Assembly: GCF_002278035.1 (NCBI RefSeq)
Contig: NZ_CP022603.1
Span: forward strand, 124,001-188,000
Source: Ochrobactrum quorumnocens
Lineage (GTDB): Bacteria; Pseudomonadota; Alphaproteobacteria; Rhizobiales; Rhizobiaceae
Direction of reading: 5' to 3'
Length of the DNA stretch: 64,000 bases
The position numbers and the translations under genes were made by a program. Shown piece after piece: positions 20,360-29,845 of the stretch; positions within the stretch are counted from its first letter, which is position 1; each line of letters begins with the position of its first letter. The notes under the pieces were generated by a model that worked only from the letters and a program-made list of their open reading frames with translations, ran no database searches and had not been told where the DNA came from.

Positions 20360-22225
20360 CTATTTGGCAACCTGCCACCATGTTGGGAGCTGATAACCAT
20401 ACAGCGATGTCTTCTCAGGATGTCCGATCCGATCCCAGCGCGCAACCCACTGATAAGGCAGGTAATAGAGCGGGATATAGTAGTCTCCGGATATGAGAAT
20501 GCGGTCGAGCGCGCGTACAGCACTCACGAAATCCTCACGTTTGCGTGCTGCAAGCATCGCTTCGATCATGGCATCAACCGCCGGATCGGCGACGCCAGGA
20601 TAATTGAAGCTCCCTTGGGCTTCGCGCGATGCTGAGCCCCAGCGCTGCCATTGTTCGTTGCCCGGCGACAGCGAGCCGGTCAGGGCGCCGAGGATCATAT
20701 CATAGTCGAAGGTTTGCAGGCGTTGCTGATATTGTGCATCGTCAGCGCTGCGAATTTCGGCATCGATACCAAGGCGTCCAAGATTGCGCTTATAGGCAAG
20801 CGCTACTTTTTCCTCGTCTGGCGAGCGCGTCATGATCTCAAACTGCAATGGCTTGCCGGATGGATCGATCGCTTTGCCGTGTTCGAAAGAGAAACCTGCC
20901 TCAATCAGAAGGTCATAGGCTGTCTTTGCTGGCCCACGATCATGACCACTTCCGTCTGTTATTGAAGGGTGCCAGGACCCGTCCAGAACGTCCTTGCGAA
21001 CCGCATCAGGGAACGGTGCCAGTAACTCACGTTCGCGCGCGGTTGCGGGCTTGCCTACGGACGATAGCTCAGAGCCTTCCCAGAAACTCTGCAAGCGGTT
21101 GTACTGATCGGCAAAGAGATTGCGATTGGCCCATTCAAAATCAAACAGCAGCCCAAGCGCCTGTCTCACGCGGCGATCTTCGAAAACCGGGCGGCGTGTG
21201 TTGAAGACAAAGCCCAGCATGTTTGCTGGTGTGCCTTTTTCGAAGTTTTCTTTGATGACCTTTCCTTGTATCACGGCCGGGAAATTATAGGATTTTTCCC
21301 AGCGTGTTGGATTGCCTTCAAGAAACACATCAAGCAGTCCTTTCTTGAAGGACTCAAACAAGGCCGTTTCGTTGCGATAATATTCGATGCTCAGGGTGTC
21401 GAAATTATCGAACCCGCGTCGGGCGGGCAGGTCCTTGCCCCAATAGTCAGGGTTCAGTTTATAGATGATCCGCTGACCTGGCTGTATGCCGGATACAGTG
21501 TAAGGACCGCTGCCGACCGGCGCTTTAAGTGTCGAATTGCCGAAAGTCGCGGGGTCAATTGCATGCTTGGGAAGCACCGGCATGGTTGCTGCAATCAGCA
21601 GCGGAAATTCACGGTCTGACTTGTCATTGAAGACAAAGCGCACCGAGCGCTCGCCTGTCTTCTCGATCTTTTCAATCCGGCTCATACGGTTGTTATAGGG
21701 TGGGCGACCTTTCTCGGTCAGAATCTCATAGGTGAAGATGACATCATCCACAGTGACCGACTCACCGTCAGACCACTTGGCTTTTGGATTAAGCGTAAAC
21801 TCTACCCATTTGCGTTCTGGATCGATTGCAACTTTTTCGGCTAACAGTCCGTAAAGGGTAAACGGCTCGTCCCGTGAGCGCTGCATGAGCGTTTCATAGA
21901 GCAGATTGCCGAAGTCTAGATCGCCGAACAAACCGCGGGCGGTCGTGCGCATGCTTTTGAGCACGAACGGATTGAGACTATCGAATGTACCAACGACTCC
22001 CATTTTAAGCGCGCCACCTTTGGGCGCTTTCGGGTTCGCATAAGGAAAATGCGCGAAGTCAGCGGGCAGGGCCACATCGCCATGCATTGAAAGCGCATAA
22101 TTTGGCGATGCGTTATCTTCTGCCAATGCTGGAGCAATACCCGCAAAGAAGCCAAGCAGGCTTGCTAAAGCTGTGTTGCGGAAAAGAGCAAACAATCCAG
22201 TCAACTTTCTCGCGTCCCCGTTCAA
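20360..22225 (-). CDS. ABC transporter periplasmic peptide-binding protein (SBP family 5, YejA-like)
   Basis: 621 aa. A signal peptide ends near residue 35 (IAPALA|ED). ALSMHGDVALPADFAHFPYANPKAPKGG and LNPFVLKSMRT open the family 5 fold, and the LFDFEWANRNLF segment is typical of the YejA subgroup, which binds oligopeptides and microcin C-type compounds. The family usually sits with yejB-E-F permease and ATPase genes, but none is adjacent, so this is an orphan receptor that would need a transporter encoded elsewhere. Confidence 0.85.
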   Translation of the reverse strand: MNGDARKLTGLFALFRNTALASLLGFFAGIAPALAEDNASPNYALSMHGDVALPADFAHFPYANPKAPKGGALKMGVVGTFDSLNPFVLKSMRTTARGLFGDLDFGNLLYETLMQRSRDEPFTLYGLLAEKVAIDPERKWVEFTLNPKAKWSDGESVTVDDVIFTYEILTEKGRPPYNNRMSRIEKIEKTGERSVRFVFNDKSDREFPLLIAATMPVLPKHAIDPATFGNSTLKAPVGSGPYTVSGIQPGQRIIYKLNPDYWGKDLPARRGFDNFDTLSIEYYRNETALFESFKKGLLDVFLEGNPTRWEKSYNFPAVIQGKVIKENFEKGTPANMLGFVFNTRRPVFEDRRVRQALGLLFDFEWANRNLFADQYNRLQSFWEGSELSSVGKPATARERELLAPFPDAVRKDVLDGSWHPSITDGSGHDRGPAKTAYDLLIEAGFSFEHGKAIDPSGKPLQFEIMTRSPDEEKVALAYKRNLGRLGIDAEIRSADDAQYQQRLQTFDYDMILGALTGSLSPGNEQWQRWGSASREAQGSFNYPGVADPAVDAMIEAMLAARKREDFVSAVRALDRILISGDYYIPLYYLPYQWVARWDRIGHPEKTSLYGYQLPTWWQVAK

Positions 22226-22543
22226 CTTAATAGGTCCATTGTAAATAAGTGTGAGTTTAGTATCGATTCGTGTGGCGAAATTAGCATGAACCTTGCGTTT
22301 GTGCGGATTAAGAGCGTGTCTGGCGCGTGACAGTGCAGATTAAAACAAAAAATATAGCGTATTTTGCTATATGAATGTAGTCGACCATCTGGATTCATAG
22401 CTGAACTCGTTGTAACACGACCCTCGGATTGGGACGATAAGTCCCGGAGGTCACGCTGTTGCCGCATTTTCAAATCAGTGACGGTCTATCGCTGACTCAA
22501 ACCAGAGACGGAAGATCAAAGCCTTGAAAGGAAACTGTTGATC
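22226..22543. other. intergenic region between divergent genes
   Basis: 318 bases between the peptide-binding protein and ialB. It is AT-rich near 22330-22380, compatible with promoters for both sides. No gene, repeat or hairpin could be supported. Confidence 0.5.
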
Positions 22544-23164
22544 ATGACCAGCACGAAGACAATCGCTGCCGCATCTGCATTTGCTGGCGCGTTCGCCCTG
22601 CTTGCCTCTGCGACGATACCTGCAGCCGCACAGCAGCAGCCACCACAGGGCTGGTTCAAGGTTTGCTCGAAGCAGGAAGATAACGATATCTGCAATACGC
22701 AGAACATTATCACTGCTGACTCCGGCCAGCTGCTAACCGCTGTCAACCTCATCGAAATCAAGGGCAAGATCAATCGTAAGATTTTTCAGGTCACTGTTCC
22801 GATTGGTCGCTTGATCCCGGCTGGCGTTGGTTTGCAGATCGACAACAACAAGCCAACCAAGCTTGAATACGGCATCTGCTTCCCAGATCGCTGCATTGCG
22901 GAAGCTCCGCTTTCCGACGATCTGATCAATGCTCTCAAGAAGGGCAGCAAGGTAACTCTGACTTCGGTCAACTACCAGAACAAGCAGAATCCGATTCCAG
23001 TCGCACTGACCGGCTTCTCAGCCGCTCTTACGGGTCCAGGCCTGAAGCAGTCTGAACTTGAAGAACGTCAGAAGGAACTTCAGGACGCTGTTGCAAAGCG
23101 CCAGAAGGAATTCGAAGAAAAGATGAAGGCTGAACAGGCCAAGGCAAAGGGTGCAGCTAACTAA
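22544..23164 (+). CDS. ialB: invasion-associated locus B (IalB) family exported protein
   Basis: 206 aa from ATG 22544 (an upstream in-frame TTG at 22538 is less likely; GAAAGG lies at 22526-22531). A signal peptide covers about residues 1-28 (ending PAAAQ). The IalB core follows, with GWFKVCSKQEDNDICNTQN and YGICFPDRCIAEAPL, giving four cysteines. A lysine/glutamate-rich coiled tail runs from about residue 170. IalB was named from Bartonella invasion but is widespread in Rhizobiales as a periplasmic protein, so the name does not imply virulence here. A strong terminator follows. Confidence 0.88.
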   Translation: MTSTKTIAAASAFAGAFALLASATIPAAAQQQPPQGWFKVCSKQEDNDICNTQNIITADSGQLLTAVNLIEIKGKINRKIFQVTVPIGRLIPAGVGLQIDNNKPTKLEYGICFPDRCIAEAPLSDDLINALKKGSKVTLTSVNYQNKQNPIPVALTGFSAALTGPGLKQSELEERQKELQDAVAKRQKEFEEKMKAEQAKAKGAAN

Positions 23165-23187
23165 GCTGTTCTGATGTCATGAAAATG

Positions 23188-23213
23188 AAAGGGCGCTTCA
23201 AAGCGCCCTTTTT
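23188..23213 (+). terminator. rho-independent terminator of ialB
   Basis: AAAGGGCGCTT / AAGCGCCCTTT form an 11-bp stem with a CA loop, followed by TT. Confidence 0.9.
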
Positions 23214-23247
23214 GTTGTGCCTTCTAATCAGAAACAACCAGCAAAGT

Positions 23248-23577
23248 TCAGTTTGCGTGCAGTTTTACGCGATATGATCCGTTTTCCAAACGCTCAAACA
23301 TGTCGTTGAGCTGTGGATGGCGCAGTGGCTCATCGCTGAGATCTGGGACAAGATTCTGTTCCGAAACATAGGCCACATATTCCGAATCTGAATTCTCAGC
23401 CAGTAAATGGTAGAATGGCTGATCACGACGCGGACGCCCTTCTTCGGGAATGGATTCATACCATTCTTCCGTATTGGCGAATTCCGGATCGACATCGAAA
23501 ATGATTCCGCGGAACGGAAACAGCCGATGCTTGACCACCTGTCCGATCTGAAACTTAGCGTGTTTTATCTGTGCCAT
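23248..23577 (-). CDS. hspQ: heat shock protein HspQ (YccV-like)
   Basis: 109 aa from ATG 23577 (MAQIKHAKFQ); ATGs at 23583 and 23601 are in frame but give an atypical leader. It has the hemimethylated-DNA-binding/YccV fold: KFQIGQVVKHRLFPFRGIIFDVDP, then QPFYHLLAEN and YVAYVSEQNL. In enteric bacteria HspQ stimulates Lon proteolysis. It is a single gene convergent with ialB. Confidence 0.9.
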   Translation of the reverse strand: MAQIKHAKFQIGQVVKHRLFPFRGIIFDVDPEFANTEEWYESIPEEGRPRRDQPFYHLLAENSDSEYVAYVSEQNLVPDLSDEPLRHPQLNDMFERLENGSYRVKLHAN

Positions 23578-23653
23578 ACTCATAAGACATATGTAGTTCA
23601 CCGCGCGCCGAAATAAAGCTGCGGGAGGTTTCAGGTTCGTTTATTGGGGCGTT

Positions 23654-24898
23654 TTATTGCTTTGGTGAGGTTTTCCCGCGTTCGCTCAAGCTTGGAAGCT
23701 TGGGCATAAACTGCGAAAAACCACTGCCGGGACGCAAACCCTCGCGCATGAAGAATGCTCTGAGTGGTGCAAAAGAACGCAGCATTTCAAGTCCCACGCC
23801 GCGTGCAATCTGTGCTGGCAGCATTGGTGACAGGAGCGACCGATTCAGCGCATCAACCGACCCTGTGCGGGCCAGAATGTCTGGGCGACGACCACGATCA
23901 TAAGCGCGCATGACACGATCAGAACCCGGATCTGACGGATCACTCGCGATGGCCTTCACAAGCGTTTCCACATCGCGCGTCCCAAGATTAAGGCCTTGCG
24001 CACCGATTGGCGGAAACACGTGAGCAGCTTCGCCTATCAGCACAGTGCGCTTGGCAGCAAAAGCATACGGAACCAGACCAGACAGTGGCCATGCCTGCGG
24101 ACGGACGTCCAGAGTGACCTTGCCCAGCATGGACTGCATCATTTCTTCGATGCGCTGCCCCAGTGCTTCATCACCAAGTGCGAGCAGCGTTTCTGCACGC
24201 CCTGGATTAACCACCCAGACGAGGCTGGATCGTTTACCCTTAAGCGGAACCTGTGTGAATGGGCCTTCCTCGGTGTGAAATTCGGTCGAGATGTTTTCAT
24301 GATCGACCGTATGACTGAACGAAAGCACGACAGCTGTTTGCGGATAGCTCCAGCGGCGCGTGCGAATGCCTGCAGCCTCTCGTGCCGCTGAGTTGCGGCC
24401 ATCGGCGGCAACAACAAGGCGCGTATGGAGCGTATCGCCGCCTGCAAGCGTGATTGTCACGTGGTCGTCGTTGTTGCGATATTCGATTGCCGGAAGCGTG
24501 ATGCGTTCAATCGCTCTGTTTTTCTCAACCGCTTCCGCAAGCTTCTGATTGAGTGCTGCGTTTGGAATATTGTAGCCGAAAGCAACTTCGTCGATCTCGC
24601 CGGCACGAAATGTAACAGCTGGGCTGCGAATGAGGCGACGCGTTGCATCAACAATGCGCATGGAGGCGAGAGGGGCTGCTTCCGGAGCAATGTCGTTCCA
24701 AACGCCAATCTCATCGAGAAAGCGAATTGCAGGCATCATGAGTGCGGTCGTGCGGCGGTCGCTCTTGTCGGTTTCGGGGCCGAGCAATGCTGTCCGATAG
24801 CCTTTTGCGCTCAAAGCAAGTGCTGCCATCATCCCGGCTGGTCCACCGCCACTGATGACGATCTCGGTAAGGGGCTTCTCGACAACCACGTCATTCAT
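23654..24898 (-). CDS. FAD-dependent monooxygenase of the UbiH/UbiF/Coq6 family
   Basis: 414 aa. It has the dinucleotide-binding GGGPAGMMAALALSAKG near residue 18, the DG motif VVAADGRNSAAREAAG near 165, and the second FAD motif LIGEAAHVFPPIGAQGLNLG near 290. Members hydroxylate the ubiquinone ring. The annotation of this group in Brucella and rhizobia is UbiH-like, but which ring position it attacks cannot be read from the sequence. It stands alone, divergent from pcs. Confidence 0.85.
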   Translation of the reverse strand: MNDVVVEKPLTEIVISGGGPAGMMAALALSAKGYRTALLGPETDKSDRRTTALMMPAIRFLDEIGVWNDIAPEAAPLASMRIVDATRRLIRSPAVTFRAGEIDEVAFGYNIPNAALNQKLAEAVEKNRAIERITLPAIEYRNNDDHVTITLAGGDTLHTRLVVAADGRNSAAREAAGIRTRRWSYPQTAVVLSFSHTVDHENISTEFHTEEGPFTQVPLKGKRSSLVWVVNPGRAETLLALGDEALGQRIEEMMQSMLGKVTLDVRPQAWPLSGLVPYAFAAKRTVLIGEAAHVFPPIGAQGLNLGTRDVETLVKAIASDPSDPGSDRVMRAYDRGRRPDILARTGSVDALNRSLLSPMLPAQIARGVGLEMLRSFAPLRAFFMREGLRPGSGFSQFMPKLPSLSERGKTSPKQ

Positions 24899-25186
24899 CG
24901 TATTCTATCCTTCGCCAAAATGCTGGCCGAAAGCGATTCTTATTCGTTCTGTTTCAGCCCCACTTAACCGCAAATAGGCTGAAAAGGCCAATGTCGCGTT
25001 AATTAAAACCTAATCTTTGGTGGAATGAGGGCGGTTTTGTCTCATGACTTACTTGCTCTTTTCACCTTATTCGGGGAAAGCTTTACGCAAGATCACGGCT
25101 TTTTGGCTTGAAGCCTCAGAGTCATATTGGCTAACCCGCACCCGGCAGGATGAATGCTGGAAGATTGAGGGTAGCCTTCAAGAGAA

Positions 25187-26020
25187 ATGGCGAACGGCGT
25201 GAAAACCAGACTGACCGGAAAATTAAAAGCGAAGAAGGTGACCGCGCCTCAGGCCAAGGCATTTTCTGTTCATCTTCTCACAGCATCAGGCTCGTTTCTG
25301 GCGTTTCTGTCAATTGTTGCAGCGAGTGATGGCCGCTACACTGCAATGTGGTGGTGGTTGGGTCTGGCTCTGTTCGTTGATGGCATTGATGGTCCGATCG
25401 CTCGCAAGCTCGAAGTCAAATATGTGCTGCCCAACTGGTCTGGTGAGTTGCTCGACAACATCATCGACTATGTGACTTACGTTCTGATACCGGCCTTCGC
25501 GCTTTACCAAAGCGGTTTTATGGGGACGAACCTGTCCTTCATATCTGGCGCAATTATTGTAGTTTCGAGTGCTATTTATTACGCCGACACGGGTATGAAG
25601 ACGAAAGAGAACTTCTTCAAAGGGTTCCCGGTTGTCTGGAATATGGTGGTGTTCACGCTCTTCATCGTCAGGCCCGGCGAGTGGGAAGCCTTTGCCATCG
25701 TCGTTGCTTCAGCGATCCTCTCATTCCTGCCCATCAGCTTCCTGCATCCGGTGCGCGTGGTGCGTCTACGCCCATTGAACCTGACTGTCTTCCTTCTGTG
25801 GTGTGCTTTCGGTGCGGCAGGTCTGTATTACATGCTTGATGCGCCGCTCTGGGTCCGTGTCGGTATCACAGTGACCGGGCTTTATATCTACTTCATCGGT
25901 GCCATCATGCAATTCTTCCCCAATCTTGGTCGGACGGCTGCAGTGATTGCCGCTGAGGCTGCGGCTGCTACAGCATCGGCCCAAAAATCGGAATCGATTT
26001 TTGGAAAGCACGATGCGTAG
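25187..26020 (+). CDS. pcs: phosphatidylcholine synthase
   Basis: 277 aa membrane protein with about eight hydrophobic segments. The CDP-alcohol phosphotransferase motif is present as FVDGIDGPIARKLE followed by SGELLDNIIDYVTY (about residues 63-92). Pcs condenses CDP-diacylglycerol with choline, the bacterial route to phosphatidylcholine needed by Brucella and rhizobia for host interaction. The last 14 or so codons (SAQKSESIFGKHDA) are encoded by a dispersed palindromic repeat, so the C-terminus has been remodelled by repeat insertion. Confidence 0.93.
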   Translation: MANGVKTRLTGKLKAKKVTAPQAKAFSVHLLTASGSFLAFLSIVAASDGRYTAMWWWLGLALFVDGIDGPIARKLEVKYVLPNWSGELLDNIIDYVTYVLIPAFALYQSGFMGTNLSFISGAIIVVSSAIYYADTGMKTKENFFKGFPVVWNMVVFTLFIVRPGEWEAFAIVVASAILSFLPISFLHPVRVVRLRPLNLTVFLLWCAFGAAGLYYMLDAPLWVRVGITVTGLYIYFIGAIMQFFPNLGRTAAVIAAEAAAATASAQKSESIFGKHDA

Positions 26021-26070
26021 GTTCAATAGTTTAGAGCGTCGTTGTGTAGCGACCAAGCGGCGCACGAGGT
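25974..26070. repeat. dispersed palindromic repeat overlapping the 3' end of pcs
   Basis: A 10-bp stem CCAAAAATCG / CGATTTTTGG (25981-26004) with loop GAAT is nested in GCATCG (25974-25979) / CGATGC (26011-26016). It is the same core as at 15014. A TTTAGAGCGTCG block continues into the gap before the quinone reductase. Confidence 0.75.
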
Positions 26071-26099
26071 TATAGGAAAACAACGACTGGAGAAGCATC

Positions 26100-27074
26100 G
26101 TGATCAATGCAATTCGCGTCCATCAGACTGGTGGTCCTGACGTTCTGCAATATGAACAGATTGAAATTGGTGCGCCGGGTCCGGGTGAGGCGAAAGTGCG
26201 CCACGAGGCGATTGGCCTGAATTTCATCGATGTCTATTTTCGGACTGGGCTTTACAAGGCCGCTCAGATGCCGTTCATCCCCGGTAATGAAGGCGCAGGC
26301 ACTGTCGTTGCTGTGGGTTCTGGCGTCGATAGTATCAAGGTTGGTGATCGCGTTGCCTATGCGGCGACACCAGGTTCTTATGCCGATGAGCGCATTCTTC
26401 CAGCTGATCGTTTGCTGAAAGTGCCGGAAACGATTGAGCTGAAGTCGGCCGCTGCGATGATGCTCAAGGGCATGACTGCGCAATACCTTCTGCGTCAGAC
26501 CTTCGTCGTCAAACCCGGCCACACGATCCTGTTTCATGCGGCTGCAGGCGGCGTTGGGCTTATTGCAGGCCAGTGGGCCAAGCATCTTGGTGCGACTGTC
26601 ATCGGAACGGCAGGTTCAGAAGACAAAGTCGCGCTTGCCAAGGCTCACGGCTATGACCATATGATCAACTATCGCACGGAAAACTTCGTCGAACGCGTCA
26701 AGGAACTGACCGGCGGCGAAGGTGTGGACGTCGTCTATGACTCGGTTGGGCGCGACACCTATATGGGCTCGCTCGACGTGTTGAAGCCGCTTGGCATGTT
26801 TGCCTGCTTCGGCCAGTCTTCTGGAACAATCCCGCCATTTGATTTGAACATTCTTGCGCAGAAGGGGTCGCTTTTTGCGACCCGTCCTACATTGTTCAAC
26901 TATGTGGCGAAGCGCCCTGATCTGGAGAGAACCGCAAACGATCTCTTCGACGTTGTAGCAAGCGGTGCAGTTAAGATTGAAATCAATCAGTCTTACGCGC
27001 TCAAAGATGTGCGTAAAGCGCATGAAGATTTGGAAGCGCGCAAGACGACGGGCGCGAGTATTCTGCTCCCATAA
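26100..27074 (+). CDS. NADPH:quinone reductase (zeta-crystallin type)
   Basis: 324 aa from GTG 26100, with GGAG 10 bases before. It has the medium-chain dehydrogenase fold without zinc ligands: GLNFIDVYFRTGLY near residue 41, then HAAAGGVGLIAGQWAKHLGA (about 148-167) as the NADPH-binding motif. It resembles E. coli QorA, which reduces quinones by one-electron transfer. Monocistronic between a repeat and the BMP transporter operon. Confidence 0.88.
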   Translation: MINAIRVHQTGGPDVLQYEQIEIGAPGPGEAKVRHEAIGLNFIDVYFRTGLYKAAQMPFIPGNEGAGTVVAVGSGVDSIKVGDRVAYAATPGSYADERILPADRLLKVPETIELKSAAAMMLKGMTAQYLLRQTFVVKPGHTILFHAAAGGVGLIAGQWAKHLGATVIGTAGSEDKVALAKAHGYDHMINYRTENFVERVKELTGGEGVDVVYDSVGRDTYMGSLDVLKPLGMFACFGQSSGTIPPFDLNILAQKGSLFATRPTLFNYVAKRPDLERTANDLFDVVASGAVKIEINQSYALKDVRKAHEDLEARKTTGASILLP

Positions 27075-27194
27075 GGATAACGAATTGTGCTTCGGCAATA
27101 TCGGCGGTGTGCATATGTCCTCCGCCGATTTCTTTTTGGCTTTTCAATTGCGGTCTTGCTGGATAAGGTCTTAAAAAAATAACCTCGGGGAACA

Positions 27195-28760
27195 ATGTCA
27201 GCGTCTTTATCCGACCGGCCTCTTTTAGATGTCCGCCGGCTCACAAAAGTATTTGGTCAACTCAGAGCCTGCGACGCGATAGATCTCGTCATTGCAGAGG
27301 GGGAAATTCACGCGCTTCTGGGCGAAAATGGCGCTGGGAAATCCACCTTCGTTAAAATGCTATTCGGTGCACTACAGCCGCTGGAGGGCGAAATCGTCTG
27401 GAAGGGAGAACGCGTGGCGATTATCCAACCCGCCACGGCAAGAAAGCTGGGCATCGGTATGGTTTTCCAGCATTTCTCCCTGTTTGACTCGCTGACTGCT
27501 GCCGAGAATATCGCATTGTCTCTTGACGGGGTACTGCCGCTTTCCGAAGTGGCGAAACGTGCGCGCGAGATCGGAAAAGCATATGGCCTGCCTATTGATC
27601 CGCAGGCTCATGTTGGTGATCTGTCGGTGGGTGAGCGCCAGCGTATCGAGATTGTGCGCTGTCTCCTGCAAGAGCCGGATCTGATCATTCTCGATGAGCC
27701 GACCTCAGTCTTGACGCCGCAGGAAGCTGATCGGCTGTTTGAGACGCTGGAGCGCCTGAAATCAGAAGGCAAATCGATCCTTTATATTAGCCATCGGCTG
27801 GAAGAGGTGAAGCGGCTTTGTGATCGCGCAACCGTGCTTCGTCATGGCAAGGTGGTCGCTCATTGCGACCCGCGAGAGCAAACTGCGGCGTCGCTTGCAC
27901 GCATGATGGTCGGCAATGACATCAAGGTCGTAGCCCGCAAACCGATTGATGTCGTTGAAGCCACGGTTACTCCGTTGTTTGAAATCAAAAACTTGTCTCA
28001 GGCACCGCGCGGCCCCTTTTCGACCGCTCTCGACAATATCTCGCTTTCGGTAAAAGCAGGTGAAGTGGTCGGTATCGCGGGTGTGGCGGGCAACGGGCAA
28101 GGCGAGTTTTTTGAAGCTGTATCCGGCGAGTTTCTTCAATCGTCAGCTTCAGCCGTGCGTATTCGGGGCAAAGACGCAGGTAAACTCGGCATCAGCGAAA
28201 GACGTTTGATGGGTGCGGCCTTTGTCCCCGAAGAACGACTTGGCCACGGTGCTGTGCCATCCCTGCCGTTGACGGATAATCTCTTCCTGTCGCGCTATAA
28301 GACTGACGCGAAAGCGTTTTTGCGCGGTGGTAAACTAAAGCTGATTGCCGAAAGCGCGCTGCGTTCCGCTGCAAAGCGTATTATCGAAACGATGGATGTT
28401 CGCAAGAGCGCTGAAAACCCACCGGCTTCTGCACTGTCTGGTGGGAATCTCCAGAAGTTCATCATCGGTCGTGAACTCGATCGCGCTCCATCTGTCATGG
28501 TTGTGAACCAGCCGACATGGGGCGTGGATGCCGGAGCTGCTGCGCATATCCGTCAGGCACTGCTCGATCTGGCACGTTCCGGCTCTGCTGTTCTCGTCAT
28601 TAGTCAGGATCTCGATGAACTGCTCGAAATCAGCGATCATATTGCAGTCATGAATCATGGCGCGCTTTCTTATCCCATGCCCATCGCCGAAGTGACGTTG
28701 GAAAAGATCGGCCTTCTGATGGGCGGTGTTTCCGGCGCGGATCAGGCAGGGGCAGCATAA
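27195..28760 (+). CDS. BMP-type nucleoside ABC transporter, ATP-binding protein
   Basis: 521 aa with two ABC domains. The first has Walker A GENGAGKST (about residue 43), signature LSVGERQRIEI and Walker B LIILDEPTS. The second has a degenerate P-loop (GVAGNGQGEFF), a signature LSGGNLQKF and no canonical Walker B, the usual asymmetry of the sugar/nucleoside CUT2-like subfamily. It starts an operon with two permeases (1-bp overlap and 3-bp gap) and a BMP-family receptor, so it powers uptake of purine nucleosides or related compounds; the exact substrate is inferred. Confidence 0.92.
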   Translation: MSASLSDRPLLDVRRLTKVFGQLRACDAIDLVIAEGEIHALLGENGAGKSTFVKMLFGALQPLEGEIVWKGERVAIIQPATARKLGIGMVFQHFSLFDSLTAAENIALSLDGVLPLSEVAKRAREIGKAYGLPIDPQAHVGDLSVGERQRIEIVRCLLQEPDLIILDEPTSVLTPQEADRLFETLERLKSEGKSILYISHRLEEVKRLCDRATVLRHGKVVAHCDPREQTAASLARMMVGNDIKVVARKPIDVVEATVTPLFEIKNLSQAPRGPFSTALDNISLSVKAGEVVGIAGVAGNGQGEFFEAVSGEFLQSSASAVRIRGKDAGKLGISERRLMGAAFVPEERLGHGAVPSLPLTDNLFLSRYKTDAKAFLRGGKLKLIAESALRSAAKRIIETMDVRKSAENPPASALSGGNLQKFIIGRELDRAPSVMVVNQPTWGVDAGAAAHIRQALLDLARSGSAVLVISQDLDELLEISDHIAVMNHGALSYPMPIAEVTLEKIGLLMGGVSGADQAGAA

Positions 28761-29842
28761 TGCGTATAGAACTGGTCAAACGGCCTCAGCCTTCAAAAAT
28801 CTTTAGCGCAGTATCGCCTTTGCTGGCGCTGGCGCTCACGATGGTCTTTGGCGGACTTGCCTTTGCAATGATGGGAAAAGACCCGTTTCAGGCGCTTTAC
28901 GTCTTCTTTGTCGAGCCGTTGCTTGATGTTTGGTCGTGGCATGAGTTGCTGGTCAAGGCGACGCCACTTATCTTGATTGCTGTTGGCCTTTGCGTGTGCT
29001 TCCTTTCCAATAACTGGAATATTGGCGCCGAAGGTCAGTTCATTATAGGTGCGATCACCGGCTCCATTCTGCCAGTCATGTTTCCAGAATTGCAGCTTTG
29101 GATCGTTCTTCCGCTTATGATGCTGATGGGTATGGCAGGTGGCGCCGCATATGCATCCATTCCGGCGCTGCTCAAAGTTCGTTTCAACACCAATGAAATT
29201 CTGACGAGCCTCATGCTGGTTTATGTCGCGCAGTTGTTCCTTGACTGGCTGGTGCGCGGACCCTGGCGCAATCCTGATGGCTACAACTTCCCGGAAACAC
29301 GCCAATTCAATCCGAGTGCCGTTTTGCCGGAAATCTGGAGCGCATCAGGTCGCGCTCATTGGGGCTTCATCTTTGCAATCCTTGCTGCTGTGGCAGTGTG
29401 GTTTCTTCTCGCCAAAACGCTAAAAGGCTTTGAGGTCAAGGTCATCGGACAAAGCCCAAGGGCGGGGCGGTTTGCTGGCTTCAGCTCTGGCAAGCTGGTC
29501 TTCTTTGTCTTTGCTGTTTCAGGTGCGCTAGCGGGCCTTGCCGGTATGGCGGAAACATCTGGTGCCATCGGCCAGCTTCGTCCCGTGATTTCACCTGGTT
29601 ACGGCTTTACGGCGATCATTGTTGCGTTCCTTGGCCGCCTTAATCCTCTGGGTGCCATAGCCGCAGGCTTTGTGCTTGCACTGTCTTATCTGGGCGGCGA
29701 GGCCGCACAGGTCGCCATTGGCATATCAGAAAAATCGGCCCGTGTGTTTCAAGGTATGATCCTGTTCTTCGTACTCGCCTGCGACACGCTCATCCATTAT
29801 CGCATCCGCTTTGTAGCGGGCCGTTCAGCAGGGAAGGTGTGA
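28760..29842 (+). CDS. BMP-type nucleoside ABC transporter, permease 1
   Basis: 360 aa with about ten hydrophobic segments. GAEGQFIIGAITG, FNTNEILTSLMLVYVAQL and the PGYGFTAIIVAFLGRLNPLG loop are typical of the larger permease of BMP/YufP systems. It overlaps the ATPase gene by one base (TAATG), indicating coupled translation. Confidence 0.92.
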   Translation: MRIELVKRPQPSKIFSAVSPLLALALTMVFGGLAFAMMGKDPFQALYVFFVEPLLDVWSWHELLVKATPLILIAVGLCVCFLSNNWNIGAEGQFIIGAITGSILPVMFPELQLWIVLPLMMLMGMAGGAAYASIPALLKVRFNTNEILTSLMLVYVAQLFLDWLVRGPWRNPDGYNFPETRQFNPSAVLPEIWSASGRAHWGFIFAILAAVAVWFLLAKTLKGFEVKVIGQSPRAGRFAGFSSGKLVFFVFAVSGALAGLAGMAETSGAIGQLRPVISPGYGFTAIIVAFLGRLNPLGAIAAGFVLALSYLGGEAAQVAIGISEKSARVFQGMILFFVLACDTLIHYRIRFVAGRSAGKV

Positions 29843-29845
29843 TCA

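Noticed and set aside
25044..25202. 52-codon ORF overlapping the pcs start
   Set aside because: No ribosome-binding site and no recognisable features; the overlap with pcs looks accidental, though a regulatory uORF cannot be excluded.
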